A DNA stretch of 64,000 bases from the NCBI GenBank assembly GCA_014802435.1, contig JAAVCG010000005.1, positions 62,001 through 126,000 of the forward strand, in the 5' to 3' direction. Shown here one piece after another: positions 8,262 through 16,885 of the stretch. The notes under the pieces are model-generated. The model worked only from the letters and a program-made list of their open reading frames with translations, did no database searches and had not been told where the DNA came from. The position numbers and the translations under genes were made by a program. This stretch comes from Bacteroides sp. (GTDB lineage: Bacteria; Bacteroidota; Bacteroidia; Bacteroidales; Muribaculaceae). Positions within the stretch are counted from its first letter, which is position 1. Each line of letters opens with the position of its first letter.

Positions 8262-8519
8262 TCAGGTGTAGAGGTAAATTAGGTCTTCGACGGTGTAGCC
8301 GGAGGGGAGTGGCTTGCCGTCGATGAGGATAGTTGGGGTGGAGGAGATTCACTCTTTTGCAGTCCATTTGTCGTAACGGATAAGTTCATCTACTATATCC
8401 TTGGCGGTTTCGATGGGGATTTCCTGCGAGAGAGGATTGGCGAAGATTTGCCGGAGGTAGAGCGGAGTGAACGGCACTTTCAATTCCGAAAGAATGATTT
8501 CAATAATTGGCTGCGGCAT
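8262..8519 (-). pseudogene. Decayed C39/VKOR/thioredoxin-like gene remnant (copy B)
   Basis: An ATG at 8519 gives a 56-residue frame (MPQPIIEIILSELKVPFTPL ... DIVDELIRYDKWTAKE) stopped by TGA at 8351-8349. Without a frame change the sequence continues ISSTPTILIDGKPLPSGY then TVEDLIYLYT and a second TGA at 8264-8262. The tail looks like a complete thioredoxin-fold C-terminus, so this is a gene with a large internal deletion and one nonsense codon. The first frame alone could still yield a 56-residue peptide. It lies between promoter 8549-8580 and precursor 2, where a leader-processing or disulfide-handling gene would be expected. Confidence 0.6.
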
Positions 8520-8548
8520 AACAAATTAAAGAGGTTGAATTGATGCTG

Positions 8549-8580
8549 CAAATTTAGGTAAATAAAATGAGATATACAAA
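8549..8580 (-). promoter_or_regulatory. Bacteroidota-type promoter, copy B
   Basis: Minus-strand TTTG (8580-8577), a 20-nt spacer, then TAAATTTG (8556-8549). Near-identical to the promoter at 1204-1235. It should drive remnant B, precursor 2, OMP2, precursor 1 and OMP1. Confidence 0.75.
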
Positions 8581-8679
8581 AATAGTGGTAAATATTTTTT
8601 CTTCAAAATGGCCCCTAACTTATTGATTCACAATAGGGATGAAAATTAATTTTTCTTCAAGCGGTTTTTATGCGTTATT

Positions 8680-8757
8680 TTAGAGCAATTCTAAGGCATA
8701 ATTGAAGCCCTTGTTAGTGAAAAGCTCAATTTCAAACTCTTTGGCATCGCCGCCCGT
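8680..8757 (-). pseudogene. 3'-end remnant encoding FEIELFTNKGFNYALELL
   Basis: In the frame one base off the C39 remnant, the sequence encodes GGDAKEFEIELFTNKGFNYA then LELL and a stop at 8682-8680. Related tails occur at 15159-15251 and, shortened, near 1335-1364, each directly upstream of a copy of the promoter block. It is probably the C-terminus of the last gene of the ancestral operon. I do not recognise the protein. Confidence 0.45.
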
Positions 8758-8836
8758 AATACTGAGCAACCATCCGCAGACAAGCCGGATCGCAGTCCAT
8801 CATATTTAGTTGATGATAATGATGAAATCTTCGCAT
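8732..8836 (-). pseudogene. N-terminal remnant of a C39-peptidase ABC transporter (copy B)
   Basis: An ATG overlapping the OMP3 stop (TAATG) opens a 34-residue frame: MRRFHHYHQLNMMDCDPACL then RMVAQYYGRRCQRV. This matches the start of Bacteroidota C39-peptidase ABC transporters, which typically read close to HY.QLD.MDCGPACLRMIA.YYG; the second Cys of DCDPAC aligns with the C39 catalytic Cys. An intact protein would be about 700 residues, but here the frame ends at 8732 and runs into the unrelated tail at 8680. By family, such proteins cut double-glycine leaders and export the core, so this is the expected partner of the precursors, reduced to a stub. Confidence 0.75.
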
Positions 8837-11700
8837 TATTTTCGCTTGGGTTTTATATCAAGGCGGTAGGTTAGTGTCAGCAGGGCATAGGCGGGGATGG
8901 TGTTGTAGCGGACTTCGGTGCGGCCCATGGAGTTGATGCTGCGGCGAATGTCGGGGAATTGACGCAGGAGGTCAAGGGCTTCGGCTTTGATTATCCATTG
9001 CTTTGAGGGGCCGAAGGGGCGGGTAATACGCATGTTCCAAACCCAGTCGGTGCTGTTCATTTTAGCATCGGCATAGCCTCGGCGGCAGTAGGCGGTGAGG
9101 TCGGTTTCAACCATGAAGTCCCAAAGTCGAGGGGTAATCAGCGAGATGCCATAGTTTATGTCCCAATAGTTCATCGCCGCAAACGCGCCGCCTGGCGTTT
9201 CAAGGTGGTTAAAGTCGATGTCGGCCTTGCCGATAACAGACCACTGACGCAGATTGAATTTGACTTCAAGGTTTTCGTTCGCCGTTTGATTATTGACCGC
9301 CATTTCGCGTGGTTGGTCACCGTCGGCCGAAAAGTCAACCGAGTGATTCCACCTATAGCCGAGTCGGTTAGAGATTGAAACCGGGCCGAACCACTGACTG
9401 TAATTGAATGAGGCAGAGGCGGAATAGTTGCCGTTGATGTTTTCGCGCCGATAAGAGTAGACGCCCGTTTCGCGGTTATATGTGCGGGCGTTTGCTATGG
9501 CGTTGTAAATCTTGTTGTAATTCAGGCTTAGGCCGAAGTGATTAATATTGGCGCTTATGCCGGTATTCAGGTTGGTTGACTTCTTAAGATTAGGATTTGT
9601 GTAATAAATGTGTAGCGGGTCACGCGACTCCGTGATATTAAGGCGCTGGTATATGTCAGGCAGACGCTGGTCGGAAGAAATAGTCCATGAAATTCCTTTA
9701 TCGCGGTTTCTTGCTCCGATTGAAAGCCTCGGGGCATAGATTTCCTCGTTTCGGCGGGCATCTCTCATTTCGTTTAGGCGGTCATCTTTCAATTTGTCGT
9801 AAACGAAAGAGATTCGCGTTGATAGGTCAATGAAAAACGCGCGGTGTTTATAGTAAACCGACGGCGAAAGCGAGTTTTCGTCGCGCCATGTATGTGAGAC
9901 ATATGAGTTATCAGGGTCGAAGACCCACGGCCCTGACTCCCGGGCCGAAGGCATGATTTCCGGCGATTCCTCCTCGTCCGCATCAAGATCACGCATATAG
10001 CGTTCGAAACTGCTGAAAGAGTAACGATGGTTAAAGTTATATTTCAACGAGAAGGTCCATTCCGACAGTCCGGCCTTGAACGCCCGAGTTTTAAGATATG
10101 CAGAAACGTCTACTGACGAGCTGTTGCGGTCATAATCGTCGTGGCGTTGTCGGTTGTAGCTGTCGACGGTAAGGGTTGAGTAAATCAGATGGTCGGTTTG
10201 ACGCCGGGTCTGCCCGGATTTATTGAAGTCGCCTTTAAGGTTGAATGACAAATCGCCCATCCAATTGATATCCTCGATATTGGGATGCAGGTCAAGGCCG
10301 GCTTGACCCTGATGGCTCTTCTCGCGGCTATCGGTCCGTTGGAAGCGCTTGTAGACCGAGTTTAAATCCCAAAGGGGAGAGTCGGGATCAGAGAACATAT
10401 CCGATGATTCCGATTTGCTCTGCTGACTTTCGACATTTGAAAAATCTTTTTCGTTCTGGAACTGATAAAATGCATTAAATTTGATGTGTCCGAGGTGGAA
10501 ACGGCGCGAAATGTCAAATAAGGTGACTACATCCCATTGCTGATTATCACTTAAAGACGTATTCCTCAAAAACTGGTTGCCGCCTATAAGAAACGATTCA
10601 CTCACCGAGCGCACACCGCTTTCGCGCGTCGAGCGGTGAACGTCTATTGAGGCGTTGATGCCATTTTGCTTCTGGTCATCCCAGCTGTGGTTATACTGAA
10701 ATCCCGCGCGCTTATGGGTTGATTCCGCCGGCGACATTTCGGGTCGGGTCCACGAGCCTTTGAATCCCGCCTTTTGCGAGTCATTGATATTGTTGGCCTG
10801 ACTATAGACCGCAAAAGTGTTCAGTTTATTGTAGTGCATGGCAAAAAGTCGACCCATCCACCTGAAGTCCGGATTCTTTGACAATGTCATTCCTCCGCCG
10901 CCCTCAACGTTGGCCAACCATCCTCCGATATATTCCGGCTTCAGGTTCACATCCATAACCAGCGGGTCATTCTCGCGGTCGGCCTCGGAGCGCTCCTTTT
11001 TCGACATCAGAAACCGTTTCGGAGTCTGCCGATAAACTTTGAGTTCCTTGACGGTATAATAAGGAAGATTCTTAAGGGCAACCCACGGGTCTCCCTTAAA
11101 AAAGTCGCGTCCGTTGACAAGCAGACTGCTGACCAATTGACCATTGACGGTTATCCGCCCGTCGCGGTCAAGGGTAGCGCCGGGCAGATTGCGGATAAGG
11201 TCATCAAGCATTGACCCTTGAGGCAGTTGAAACGCCGTAGCGTCATAAACCAATGTGTCGCCGCGCATGACCATCTTGACCTTCGTGGCCGTAACCGTCA
11301 GCTCATTCAGCCGCTTGGCCTCACGGGTCATCTTGAAAGTACCCCATCGCCATTTCTTTTCTTCATAATTAACCTCAACTTCCAGCGGTTCATAACCCTT
11401 TAAAGTGACATATACCCTATAATTCGGCGAATAAGGAATAGGATTATCGTTGAAATACACGGCCGCCCCAAAAGGATTCTTGCTATATGGGTTTGGTTCA
11501 TCATATTGGAATGACAGCGAATCAACCAAAACATTACCCGTCGGATCCATGACCGTGGCCCGGGCATTGGTCAAAGGCATGGAGTTAACCGCATCTTCCA
11601 GGCGGAAAATGCACCCCACGGAATCCGGCACTGTCGGCTCCTGTGCAAATCCAATCAGACTCAAAAGACAAAATATGATTGCTGATATCCGGAGTTTCAT
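8836..11700 (-). CDS. TonB-receptor-like outer membrane barrel (OMP3)
   Basis: This 954-residue protein has a signal peptide (MKLRISAIIFCLLSLIGFAQ), one regulatory-like domain (about 28-125), the signature LNELTVTATKVKMVMRGDT, a plug-like domain (GSMLDDLIRNLPGA, LLVNGRDFFKGDP) and a barrel ending LTLTYRLDIKPKRK. Its middle is more divergent from OMP1/2 than its plug and C-terminus are. It follows the frameshifted precursor 3 after about 180-300 nt, unlike the close spacing of the other pairs, and overlaps the C39 stub at its 3' end. Confidence 0.88.
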   Translation of the reverse strand: MKLRISAIIFCLLSLIGFAQEPTVPDSVGCIFRLEDAVNSMPLTNARATVMDPTGNVLVDSLSFQYDEPNPYSKNPFGAAVYFNDNPIPYSPNYRVYVTLKGYEPLEVEVNYEEKKWRWGTFKMTREAKRLNELTVTATKVKMVMRGDTLVYDATAFQLPQGSMLDDLIRNLPGATLDRDGRITVNGQLVSSLLVNGRDFFKGDPWVALKNLPYYTVKELKVYRQTPKRFLMSKKERSEADRENDPLVMDVNLKPEYIGGWLANVEGGGGMTLSKNPDFRWMGRLFAMHYNKLNTFAVYSQANNINDSQKAGFKGSWTRPEMSPAESTHKRAGFQYNHSWDDQKQNGINASIDVHRSTRESGVRSVSESFLIGGNQFLRNTSLSDNQQWDVVTLFDISRRFHLGHIKFNAFYQFQNEKDFSNVESQQSKSESSDMFSDPDSPLWDLNSVYKRFQRTDSREKSHQGQAGLDLHPNIEDINWMGDLSFNLKGDFNKSGQTRRQTDHLIYSTLTVDSYNRQRHDDYDRNSSSVDVSAYLKTRAFKAGLSEWTFSLKYNFNHRYSFSSFERYMRDLDADEEESPEIMPSARESGPWVFDPDNSYVSHTWRDENSLSPSVYYKHRAFFIDLSTRISFVYDKLKDDRLNEMRDARRNEEIYAPRLSIGARNRDKGISWTISSDQRLPDIYQRLNITESRDPLHIYYTNPNLKKSTNLNTGISANINHFGLSLNYNKIYNAIANARTYNRETGVYSYRRENINGNYSASASFNYSQWFGPVSISNRLGYRWNHSVDFSADGDQPREMAVNNQTANENLEVKFNLRQWSVIGKADIDFNHLETPGGAFAAMNYWDINYGISLITPRLWDFMVETDLTAYCRRGYADAKMNSTDWVWNMRITRPFGPSKQWIIKAEALDLLRQFPDIRRSINSMGRTEVRYNTIPAYALLTLTYRLDIKPKRK

Positions 11701-11828
11701 AAGAAGATGGGGTTAATTGGGTTAGACCTCTTAATGACGTGCCGATATGTGAATGAATCGTTCAATTGCGAATAAATGCAATGTTACTGACTCTTTCAGA
11801 CTATACAGCAGTTCATTAAATAGAGTAA

Positions 11829-12001
11829 TTACAGTTCTCCTCCCCCGTTGGCAGAGAAAGTCCAAACATAAGACTTACAGTTTAGAGTAACAGAACACTT
11901 ATCGTGACTTTAGAATCGCGTCCGGCGAGGATGCCTTTGAGCTCCTCGGGGGTCAGAGGGGTGCCGATGAGTTCGGCAGCAGGAATGATGAGTTTGCTCA
12001 T
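11829..12001 (-). pseudogene. Double-glycine-leader precursor peptide 3, frameshifted in the core
   Basis: ATG at 12001; leader MSKLIIPAAELIGTPLTPEE then LKGILAG, nearly identical to precursors 1 and 2. The frame then reads RDSKVTISVLLL and stops at 11882 (39 residues). One frame over, the following bases encode DKCSVTLNCKSYVWTFSANG then GGEL and a stop at 11831-11829. That alternative segment has the Lys-Cys-Ser opening of the precursor 1 core and ends cleanly, so a single-base indel between about 11890 and 11915 probably broke a core of about 25-30 residues. A short 12-residue core cannot be excluded. Confidence 0.65.
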
Positions 12002-12067
12002 GATTCTTTTGGGTTTTAAATGGGGAAAAAATGATTTTATTTAGTGAGTTTTTTGGGACCTCTATGT

Positions 12068-14869
12068 TTATTTCTTTTGGGGTTTGATGTCAAGGTGGTA
12101 GGAGAGGGTCAACAGGGCGTAGGCGGGCTGGGAGTTATAGCGGGTTTCATATCGACCTTGAGGGGTTACGACTTGTCTGATGTTGGGGAGTTGCTGCAGA
12201 AGGTCAAAGCCGGTGAGTTTTATGGACCAGCCTTTGTAAATTGGGCGGCTCAATTCGAGATTCCAGACCCAATCGGTGCGGTTCATTGTCTTTTCAGAAT
12301 AGCCCCGACGGGTATAGACCGACAGGTTTGTTGCTATGTTAATTTCCCAGGGAGCTGAATAGTTAATACCTAATTTGTAGTTTATGTCCGTAAATGAAAA
12401 TGAGGTAAATAGGTTAGAGTTGCTTTTCAGACGTGAACATGATAAGTCAATCCCGGTATTCAGTTGAAGAGCATCATTGACCTCGTATTCTATTTCGAGA
12501 TTGTCCGTAAGATTCCGGTTAGTGACTTTAGAAACGACAGAAATATTTCCTTCTGATGAGAAATCGACGCTTCGCGCAAATGTCGGCGTCAGGTTATTGC
12601 TCAGGAATAGTTTCTGATTAGGGCCGAGGAAACTTGAGAAATAAATGGGTACACTCAATGAGCGGTTGCCGTTAATGTTGTCCGGACTGATAATGCTCAC
12701 ACCGGTCTCTCGGTCGTAAGTTCGCGACATTGCAATAGCGCGATTTGCCCATGTATAGTCTAAAGAGGCCGATATAGAAGTTTGACGCTTATCCCATCGT
12801 CTACTCCACATGAATGAGCCGGAATAGATATTGGGATTTTTCAGTTTAGGATTGCCGAGACGCAGATTCATAGGGTTACTTGTATCAATTATGTCCAGAT
12901 AGTAAATCATTTCCGGTGCCTTTTGTTCATAGTTAAACCTGAGCCTGATGGATTGTTGCGAAATTGTTTTAGTGGCTTCCCAGTCTACTTTATATAGCAG
13001 GTTGTTTCTCTTGAGTTTTAAATAGTTGTCGGCACGTTTCTCCTGTAATGTCCGTTTTGATTTGTTTATATCTGCAACTATGAACATGTGAAACGATTTG
13101 AATGTAGTAATAATCCGTCCGGAAAGGGAGTGATTATCAGTATATAAAAGTCGCCTATAACTATTGATGAGGTCAAGTTCGCGTTCAAATGCATAGGAAG
13201 GTGTCAGAATGGACTCGTCAAGAGGCGATTCCTCTAATCGTCGGGTGTCATCAGCATATGAATGGCGGAAGTTGTATCCAATCATAGCAGATATGCTTCC
13301 GTTTTCGCTGAAACTCCAATACTTATAGATTTCTGCTCTGAGAAGGTAATACCAATTGAGTTGCGATTGGTTGAGGTTTTGACGCAGCCAAATATTTTGT
13401 CTTGGGTCTGCGGGGTAGTTAATCCGATCCTCGTCTTCAGAGCCGGCTTTTCGTTTTTCATAGGATGCTTTAGCTGATAATAACGATGAGAACGTACCGA
13501 TTGGTTTGGGCATGAACTCAAGTCTGCCTGTTGTGTTGAACCAATTATTTGAGCCGTTGTTCAATCTGTTGCGCTGATAGAGTGGCTGGCCATCAGCCTC
13601 CTTTTCCTCAACCGATTGCAAGGTTTTGTCCCATCCGTCGGTGTATTCCATTGAAGATTCAAACCTCAGGTCGCCAGCCTTTTCAAATTTACGCGATAGA
13701 TTGCCGACCCACTTCAGCTGCCAGTCTTTTGAATCTTGGCTATGAAGCGAATTGTTGAAGACGTTTCCCTCCGGCAGATATAATTCGCTGAAATCCTGCT
13801 CCGTAGAAAGTGATGTTTTTCTTAATACTTCAATGGATGTGGTGATTCCTTTGTGAGCCTGGTCGCGCCAGTCTACACTATATTCAGCTCCGGCGCGCTT
13901 TGACGTAACTATTCCGGTGGTCGTCGAAGGGTCCTCCCACTCACCGCGTCGATTGGCTCCTCCGGAATTGTTCAGGTTATTGGCCGACGCGTAAACAGCG
14001 GTATATCCTCCGCGATTGAAACGGGTTCCGAAAATTCGTCCCATCCATCTCAGATCGTTCGGCTTCCCCATTGTAGTTCCTGCACCCCCTTCAGCAGTGG
14101 CAATCCAACTATTGGAATATTCCCTCCGAAGGTTTACATCCATAACCAGTTCCTGCTTATTTGTCAGCATAGAACCTTCTTCATCTGAATCCTTTTTGTA
14201 GACCTTTATTTTATTGACAGTGTAGGAAGGTAAATTCTGCAATGCCACTTGAGGGTTACCGCTAAAAAAACGCCTTCCGTTGATAAGGAGTTCCTTAACG
14301 AACTCCCCGTTGACCGTAATCTTGCCGTCGCGGTCAATTTTTGCCCCCGGCAATGCGTCAATCAGCGCATCGAGCATCGAGCCTTCGGGCAGACGAAAAG
14401 CGGCTGCATTGTAGACCAGCGTATCTCCATCGTGAACCATCTTGATTCGTGAGGCTGTGACGCTCACCTCGTCAAGTTGGCGCGTTTGCTTCTCATTGAT
14501 CATGTATATCGGTCTAACAAGAATAGAATTGTCAGCATCGGGTTTTACATTTAACCGGAGTGATTGATAACCCGGAGCAGAAATATTCAGCTGATAGGAA
14601 GCTCGATAAGGCAAATCGCCCGAATAAGTGGTCACTTCATATACTTCTGAAGACCATGATGGCTTTCTGACTACCATTGACAGAGAATCGGTCAGACAAA
14701 GTCCCGCCGTATCCATTACGGAAACCTTGGCATTATAGACCGCCAACTCAGTCGACGCATCCTGAAGTTCAATCCCGATATGAACAAGTCGTTCGGGGGT
14801 GTTGATTTCCTTCCCATAACAAAATATGGAAGTCATATATAAAAGCAAAGTCCAAGCAACTTGTTTCAT
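12068..14869 (-). CDS. TonB-receptor-like outer membrane barrel (OMP4)
   Basis: I use the ATG at 14869 (MKQVAWTLLLYMTSIFCYGK, a good signal peptide) rather than the TTG nine codons upstream, giving 933 residues. A regulatory-like domain is followed by LDEVSVTASRIKMVHDGDT, a plug-like region (EGSMLDALIDALPGA, LLINGRRFFSGNP) and a barrel ending LSYHLDIKPQKK. It is the most diverged full-length copy of the array. It has no precursor upstream: the promoter block and a short remnant lead straight into it. Precursor 3 follows 66 nt after its stop. Confidence 0.87.
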   Translation of the reverse strand: MKQVAWTLLLYMTSIFCYGKEINTPERLVHIGIELQDASTELAVYNAKVSVMDTAGLCLTDSLSMVVRKPSWSSEVYEVTTYSGDLPYRASYQLNISAPGYQSLRLNVKPDADNSILVRPIYMINEKQTRQLDEVSVTASRIKMVHDGDTLVYNAAAFRLPEGSMLDALIDALPGAKIDRDGKITVNGEFVKELLINGRRFFSGNPQVALQNLPSYTVNKIKVYKKDSDEEGSMLTNKQELVMDVNLRREYSNSWIATAEGGAGTTMGKPNDLRWMGRIFGTRFNRGGYTAVYASANNLNNSGGANRRGEWEDPSTTTGIVTSKRAGAEYSVDWRDQAHKGITTSIEVLRKTSLSTEQDFSELYLPEGNVFNNSLHSQDSKDWQLKWVGNLSRKFEKAGDLRFESSMEYTDGWDKTLQSVEEKEADGQPLYQRNRLNNGSNNWFNTTGRLEFMPKPIGTFSSLLSAKASYEKRKAGSEDEDRINYPADPRQNIWLRQNLNQSQLNWYYLLRAEIYKYWSFSENGSISAMIGYNFRHSYADDTRRLEESPLDESILTPSYAFERELDLINSYRRLLYTDNHSLSGRIITTFKSFHMFIVADINKSKRTLQEKRADNYLKLKRNNLLYKVDWEATKTISQQSIRLRFNYEQKAPEMIYYLDIIDTSNPMNLRLGNPKLKNPNIYSGSFMWSRRWDKRQTSISASLDYTWANRAIAMSRTYDRETGVSIISPDNINGNRSLSVPIYFSSFLGPNQKLFLSNNLTPTFARSVDFSSEGNISVVSKVTNRNLTDNLEIEYEVNDALQLNTGIDLSCSRLKSNSNLFTSFSFTDINYKLGINYSAPWEINIATNLSVYTRRGYSEKTMNRTDWVWNLELSRPIYKGWSIKLTGFDLLQQLPNIRQVVTPQGRYETRYNSQPAYALLTLSYHLDIKPQKK

Positions 14870-14892
14870 ATCAGGATAATTCGCGACGTTTG

Positions 14893-14997
14893 TCAATCAG
14901 TTATCACAAAATTCGCGATCGAAATGTACCACGCCTTGAGCGGAGTGAACGGCACTTTCAATTCCGAAAGAATTATTTCAACAATGGGTTGCAGCAT
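14893..14997 (-). pseudogene. Third, shortest C39/VKOR-like remnant (copy C)
   Basis: ATG at 14997 gives MLQPIVEIILSELKVPFTPL, clearly related to copies A and B, then departs into KAWYISIANFVITD and stops. The thioredoxin-like tail and any precursor gene are missing, so the deletion here is larger and brings OMP4 next to the promoter block. Confidence 0.6.
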
Positions 14998-15026
14998 AAC
15001 GTATTAAAGCGGTTGAATTTATGCTG

Positions 15027-15060
15027 CAAATTTAGGTAAAAAAAATGAGATTTATGCAAA
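15027..15060 (-). promoter_or_regulatory. Bacteroidota-type promoter, copy C
   Basis: Minus-strand TTTG (15060-15057) and TAAATTTG (15034-15027), 22 nt apart, slightly longer than the consensus spacing and than copies A and B. It should serve OMP4, precursor 3 and OMP3. Confidence 0.6.
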
Positions 15061-15158
15061 AACAGGGTAAATAAATTTTCTTCAAAACGCCCCCTAACTT
15101 ATTGATTCACAATAGGGATGAAAATTAAATTTTCTTCAAGCTGTTTTTATCCGATTTT

Positions 15159-15251
15159 TTAGTGTAATTTTAAGGCATAATTGATGCCCTTGTTAGTGAA
15201 AAGCTCAATTTCAAACGGATTGGCTATTCTGATCTCATATCCGGCATAAAG
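15159..15251 (-). pseudogene. 3'-end remnant encoding IANPFEIELFTNKGINYA (copy C)
   Basis: A 30-residue open stretch, LYAGYEIRIANPFEIELFTN then KGINYALKLH and a stop, with an in-frame stop just upstream. It is a longer version of the tail at 8680-8757 and marks the right edge of the duplicated array. Family not recognised. Confidence 0.4.
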
Positions 15252-15300
15252 TTACATGCCGTTATGGTCAATCTCAAGGCTCTCCTATTATATGGGGTGT

Positions 15301-16500
15301 TTATTCGTTGGATGAGGAGGCGATTTTGAATTCGAGGCGGAAGGTTGTTGATGTGTTTGGGGTGGATGATTTGACGAAGATTCGTCCTTGATGGTAGCTT
15401 TCAATAATGCGTTTGGCGAGGGTCAGCCCGAGTCCCCAGCCGCGTTTCTTGGTAGTGAATCCGGGGTTGAAGATGGTTTTGAAGTTTTTTCGCTCAATTC
15501 CTTTGCCGGAGTCGGTTACCTCAACAATGGCTGAGTTGCCTTCACGGAAGGATTCTATCAGCAGCGAGCCATGTCCCTCCATGGCGTCAACGGCATTTTT
15601 GATAAGATTTTCCATTACCCATTCAAGCAGCGGGCGGGAGAGGCTCACCGGCAGGGGCTCGGAGCTGAGTTTGCGCGTCAGTTTCACTCCTGACGAGATG
15701 CGTGATTGCATATAGTCAACGGCATCAGTGATGACGTCGTTAAGGTTTTCCGTCTGCATTGCCGGGGGAGAGCCGATTTTGCTGAATCGGGAGGCTATTG
15801 TTTCCAGGCGTTTGGCATCTTTGCTCATTTCTTCAGTGACCTCTTCAGGGACACCATAGTCAGGCAGGATGGCCACCCATCCCATCAGGGATGAAATCGG
15901 AGTGCCAAGCTGATGGGCGGTCTCCTTGCTCAGGCCAACCCAGACTTTATTTTGTTCGGCTCGCTTTGAGGCCGTTACGGCAAAGTAAACAATGCCGACG
16001 AATGCGGCCATGACGAGCAGCTGAACATAGGGGTAAAAGCTCAATCGCCTGAGCAGCAGTGAGTCTTCATAGTAAAGATGCTGATTGATTCCGGGTGCGA
16101 TGACAATGTGGATAACGTTGGTGCCTGATTTGAGATGCTCCAGACGCTTTCGCAGGAATTCTTCATTGGCGGGAGTGAGAACCCAGGGGGGTAGGGTATC
16201 AGACGCCTCCGGTAGGGAGAAATTAAGATGGTCAAGGATATGATCATCGTCGTCAACGAGGATGACCGGAATCGTGTTGTTGCTCTTGATGATGGCGAGG
16301 AGAAAGTCAAGGTCGGTCGATGAATCGGCCGACGCAATCTGGCGGGTAGCGTCGGCCCAGATTTGCATTCGCTGGCGCTCCTGCTCGCTGAGGTCACGCA
16401 CCAGCGAGTCTGATACCCATAAAAAAATGCCGACGAGGAGAATTGTGGCAGTCATGAACGCCACAGTTCCACGTCGGCGAAGGTCATAGAGGTTAAGCAT
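15301..16500 (-). CDS. Membrane sensor histidine kinase
   Basis: I chose the ATG at 16500, overlapping the HIT gene stop by 8 bp, over a TTG six codons upstream. A first membrane segment (about 10-30), an extracytoplasmic sensor region of about 130 residues and a second membrane segment (about 175-195) are followed by the H-box ETAHQLGTPISSL with the phospho-acceptor His, the N-box ENLIKNAVDAM, and the G-boxes DSGKGI and GWGLGLTLAKRI. It should autophosphorylate and pass phosphate to a response regulator, but none is encoded next to it. It is the last gene of a greA-HIT-kinase cluster. Confidence 0.85.
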   Translation of the reverse strand: MLNLYDLRRRGTVAFMTATILLVGIFLWVSDSLVRDLSEQERQRMQIWADATRQIASADSSTDLDFLLAIIKSNNTIPVILVDDDDHILDHLNFSLPEASDTLPPWVLTPANEEFLRKRLEHLKSGTNVIHIVIAPGINQHLYYEDSLLLRRLSFYPYVQLLVMAAFVGIVYFAVTASKRAEQNKVWVGLSKETAHQLGTPISSLMGWVAILPDYGVPEEVTEEMSKDAKRLETIASRFSKIGSPPAMQTENLNDVITDAVDYMQSRISSGVKLTRKLSSEPLPVSLSRPLLEWVMENLIKNAVDAMEGHGSLLIESFREGNSAIVEVTDSGKGIERKNFKTIFNPGFTTKKRGWGLGLTLAKRIIESYHQGRIFVKSSTPNTSTTFRLEFKIASSSNE

Positions 16501-16882
16501 TGGCGATGGCCTGAGCAATGTCGGCCATTTCCTCGGCCGGGAGGCTCAACTTGGGTTTGCGGAAATCCATGTCGGCCTCCGTTTGCAGGGGCACGAGATG
16601 AATATGGGCATGGGGCACTTCCATTCCGAGGACGGCCACTCCAACTCGCTTGCATGGAATGGCGCGCTTGATTTTCAGGGCCACTTCGCGGGCAAATTCC
16701 ATCAGTCCGGCATACTCTTCGGCGTCAAGGTCAAAGAGATAATCCGTTTCCTTTTTGGGGATTACGAGAGTATGTCCGGGCGCCATCGGGTTGATGTCCA
16801 GAAAAGCGAAATAGCGGTCATTTTCCGCTACTTTATAGGAGGGAATTTCTCCGGCGGCAATGCGCGAAAAGATTGAGGCCAT
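16493..16882 (-). CDS. HIT family nucleotide hydrolase
   Basis: A 129-residue histidine triad protein; the triad motif HAHIHLVPL is near residues 91-99. By family it hydrolyses nucleotide phosphoramidates or similar adenosine nucleotides in the cytoplasm. Normal length for the HinT/HIT group. It is 3 nt downstream of greA and overlaps the histidine kinase start, suggesting one transcript. Confidence 0.9.
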   Translation of the reverse strand: MASIFSRIAAGEIPSYKVAENDRYFAFLDINPMAPGHTLVIPKKETDYLFDLDAEEYAGLMEFAREVALKIKRAIPCKRVGVAVLGMEVPHAHIHLVPLQTEADMDFRKPKLSLPAEEMADIAQAIANA

Positions 16883-16885
16883 AAC

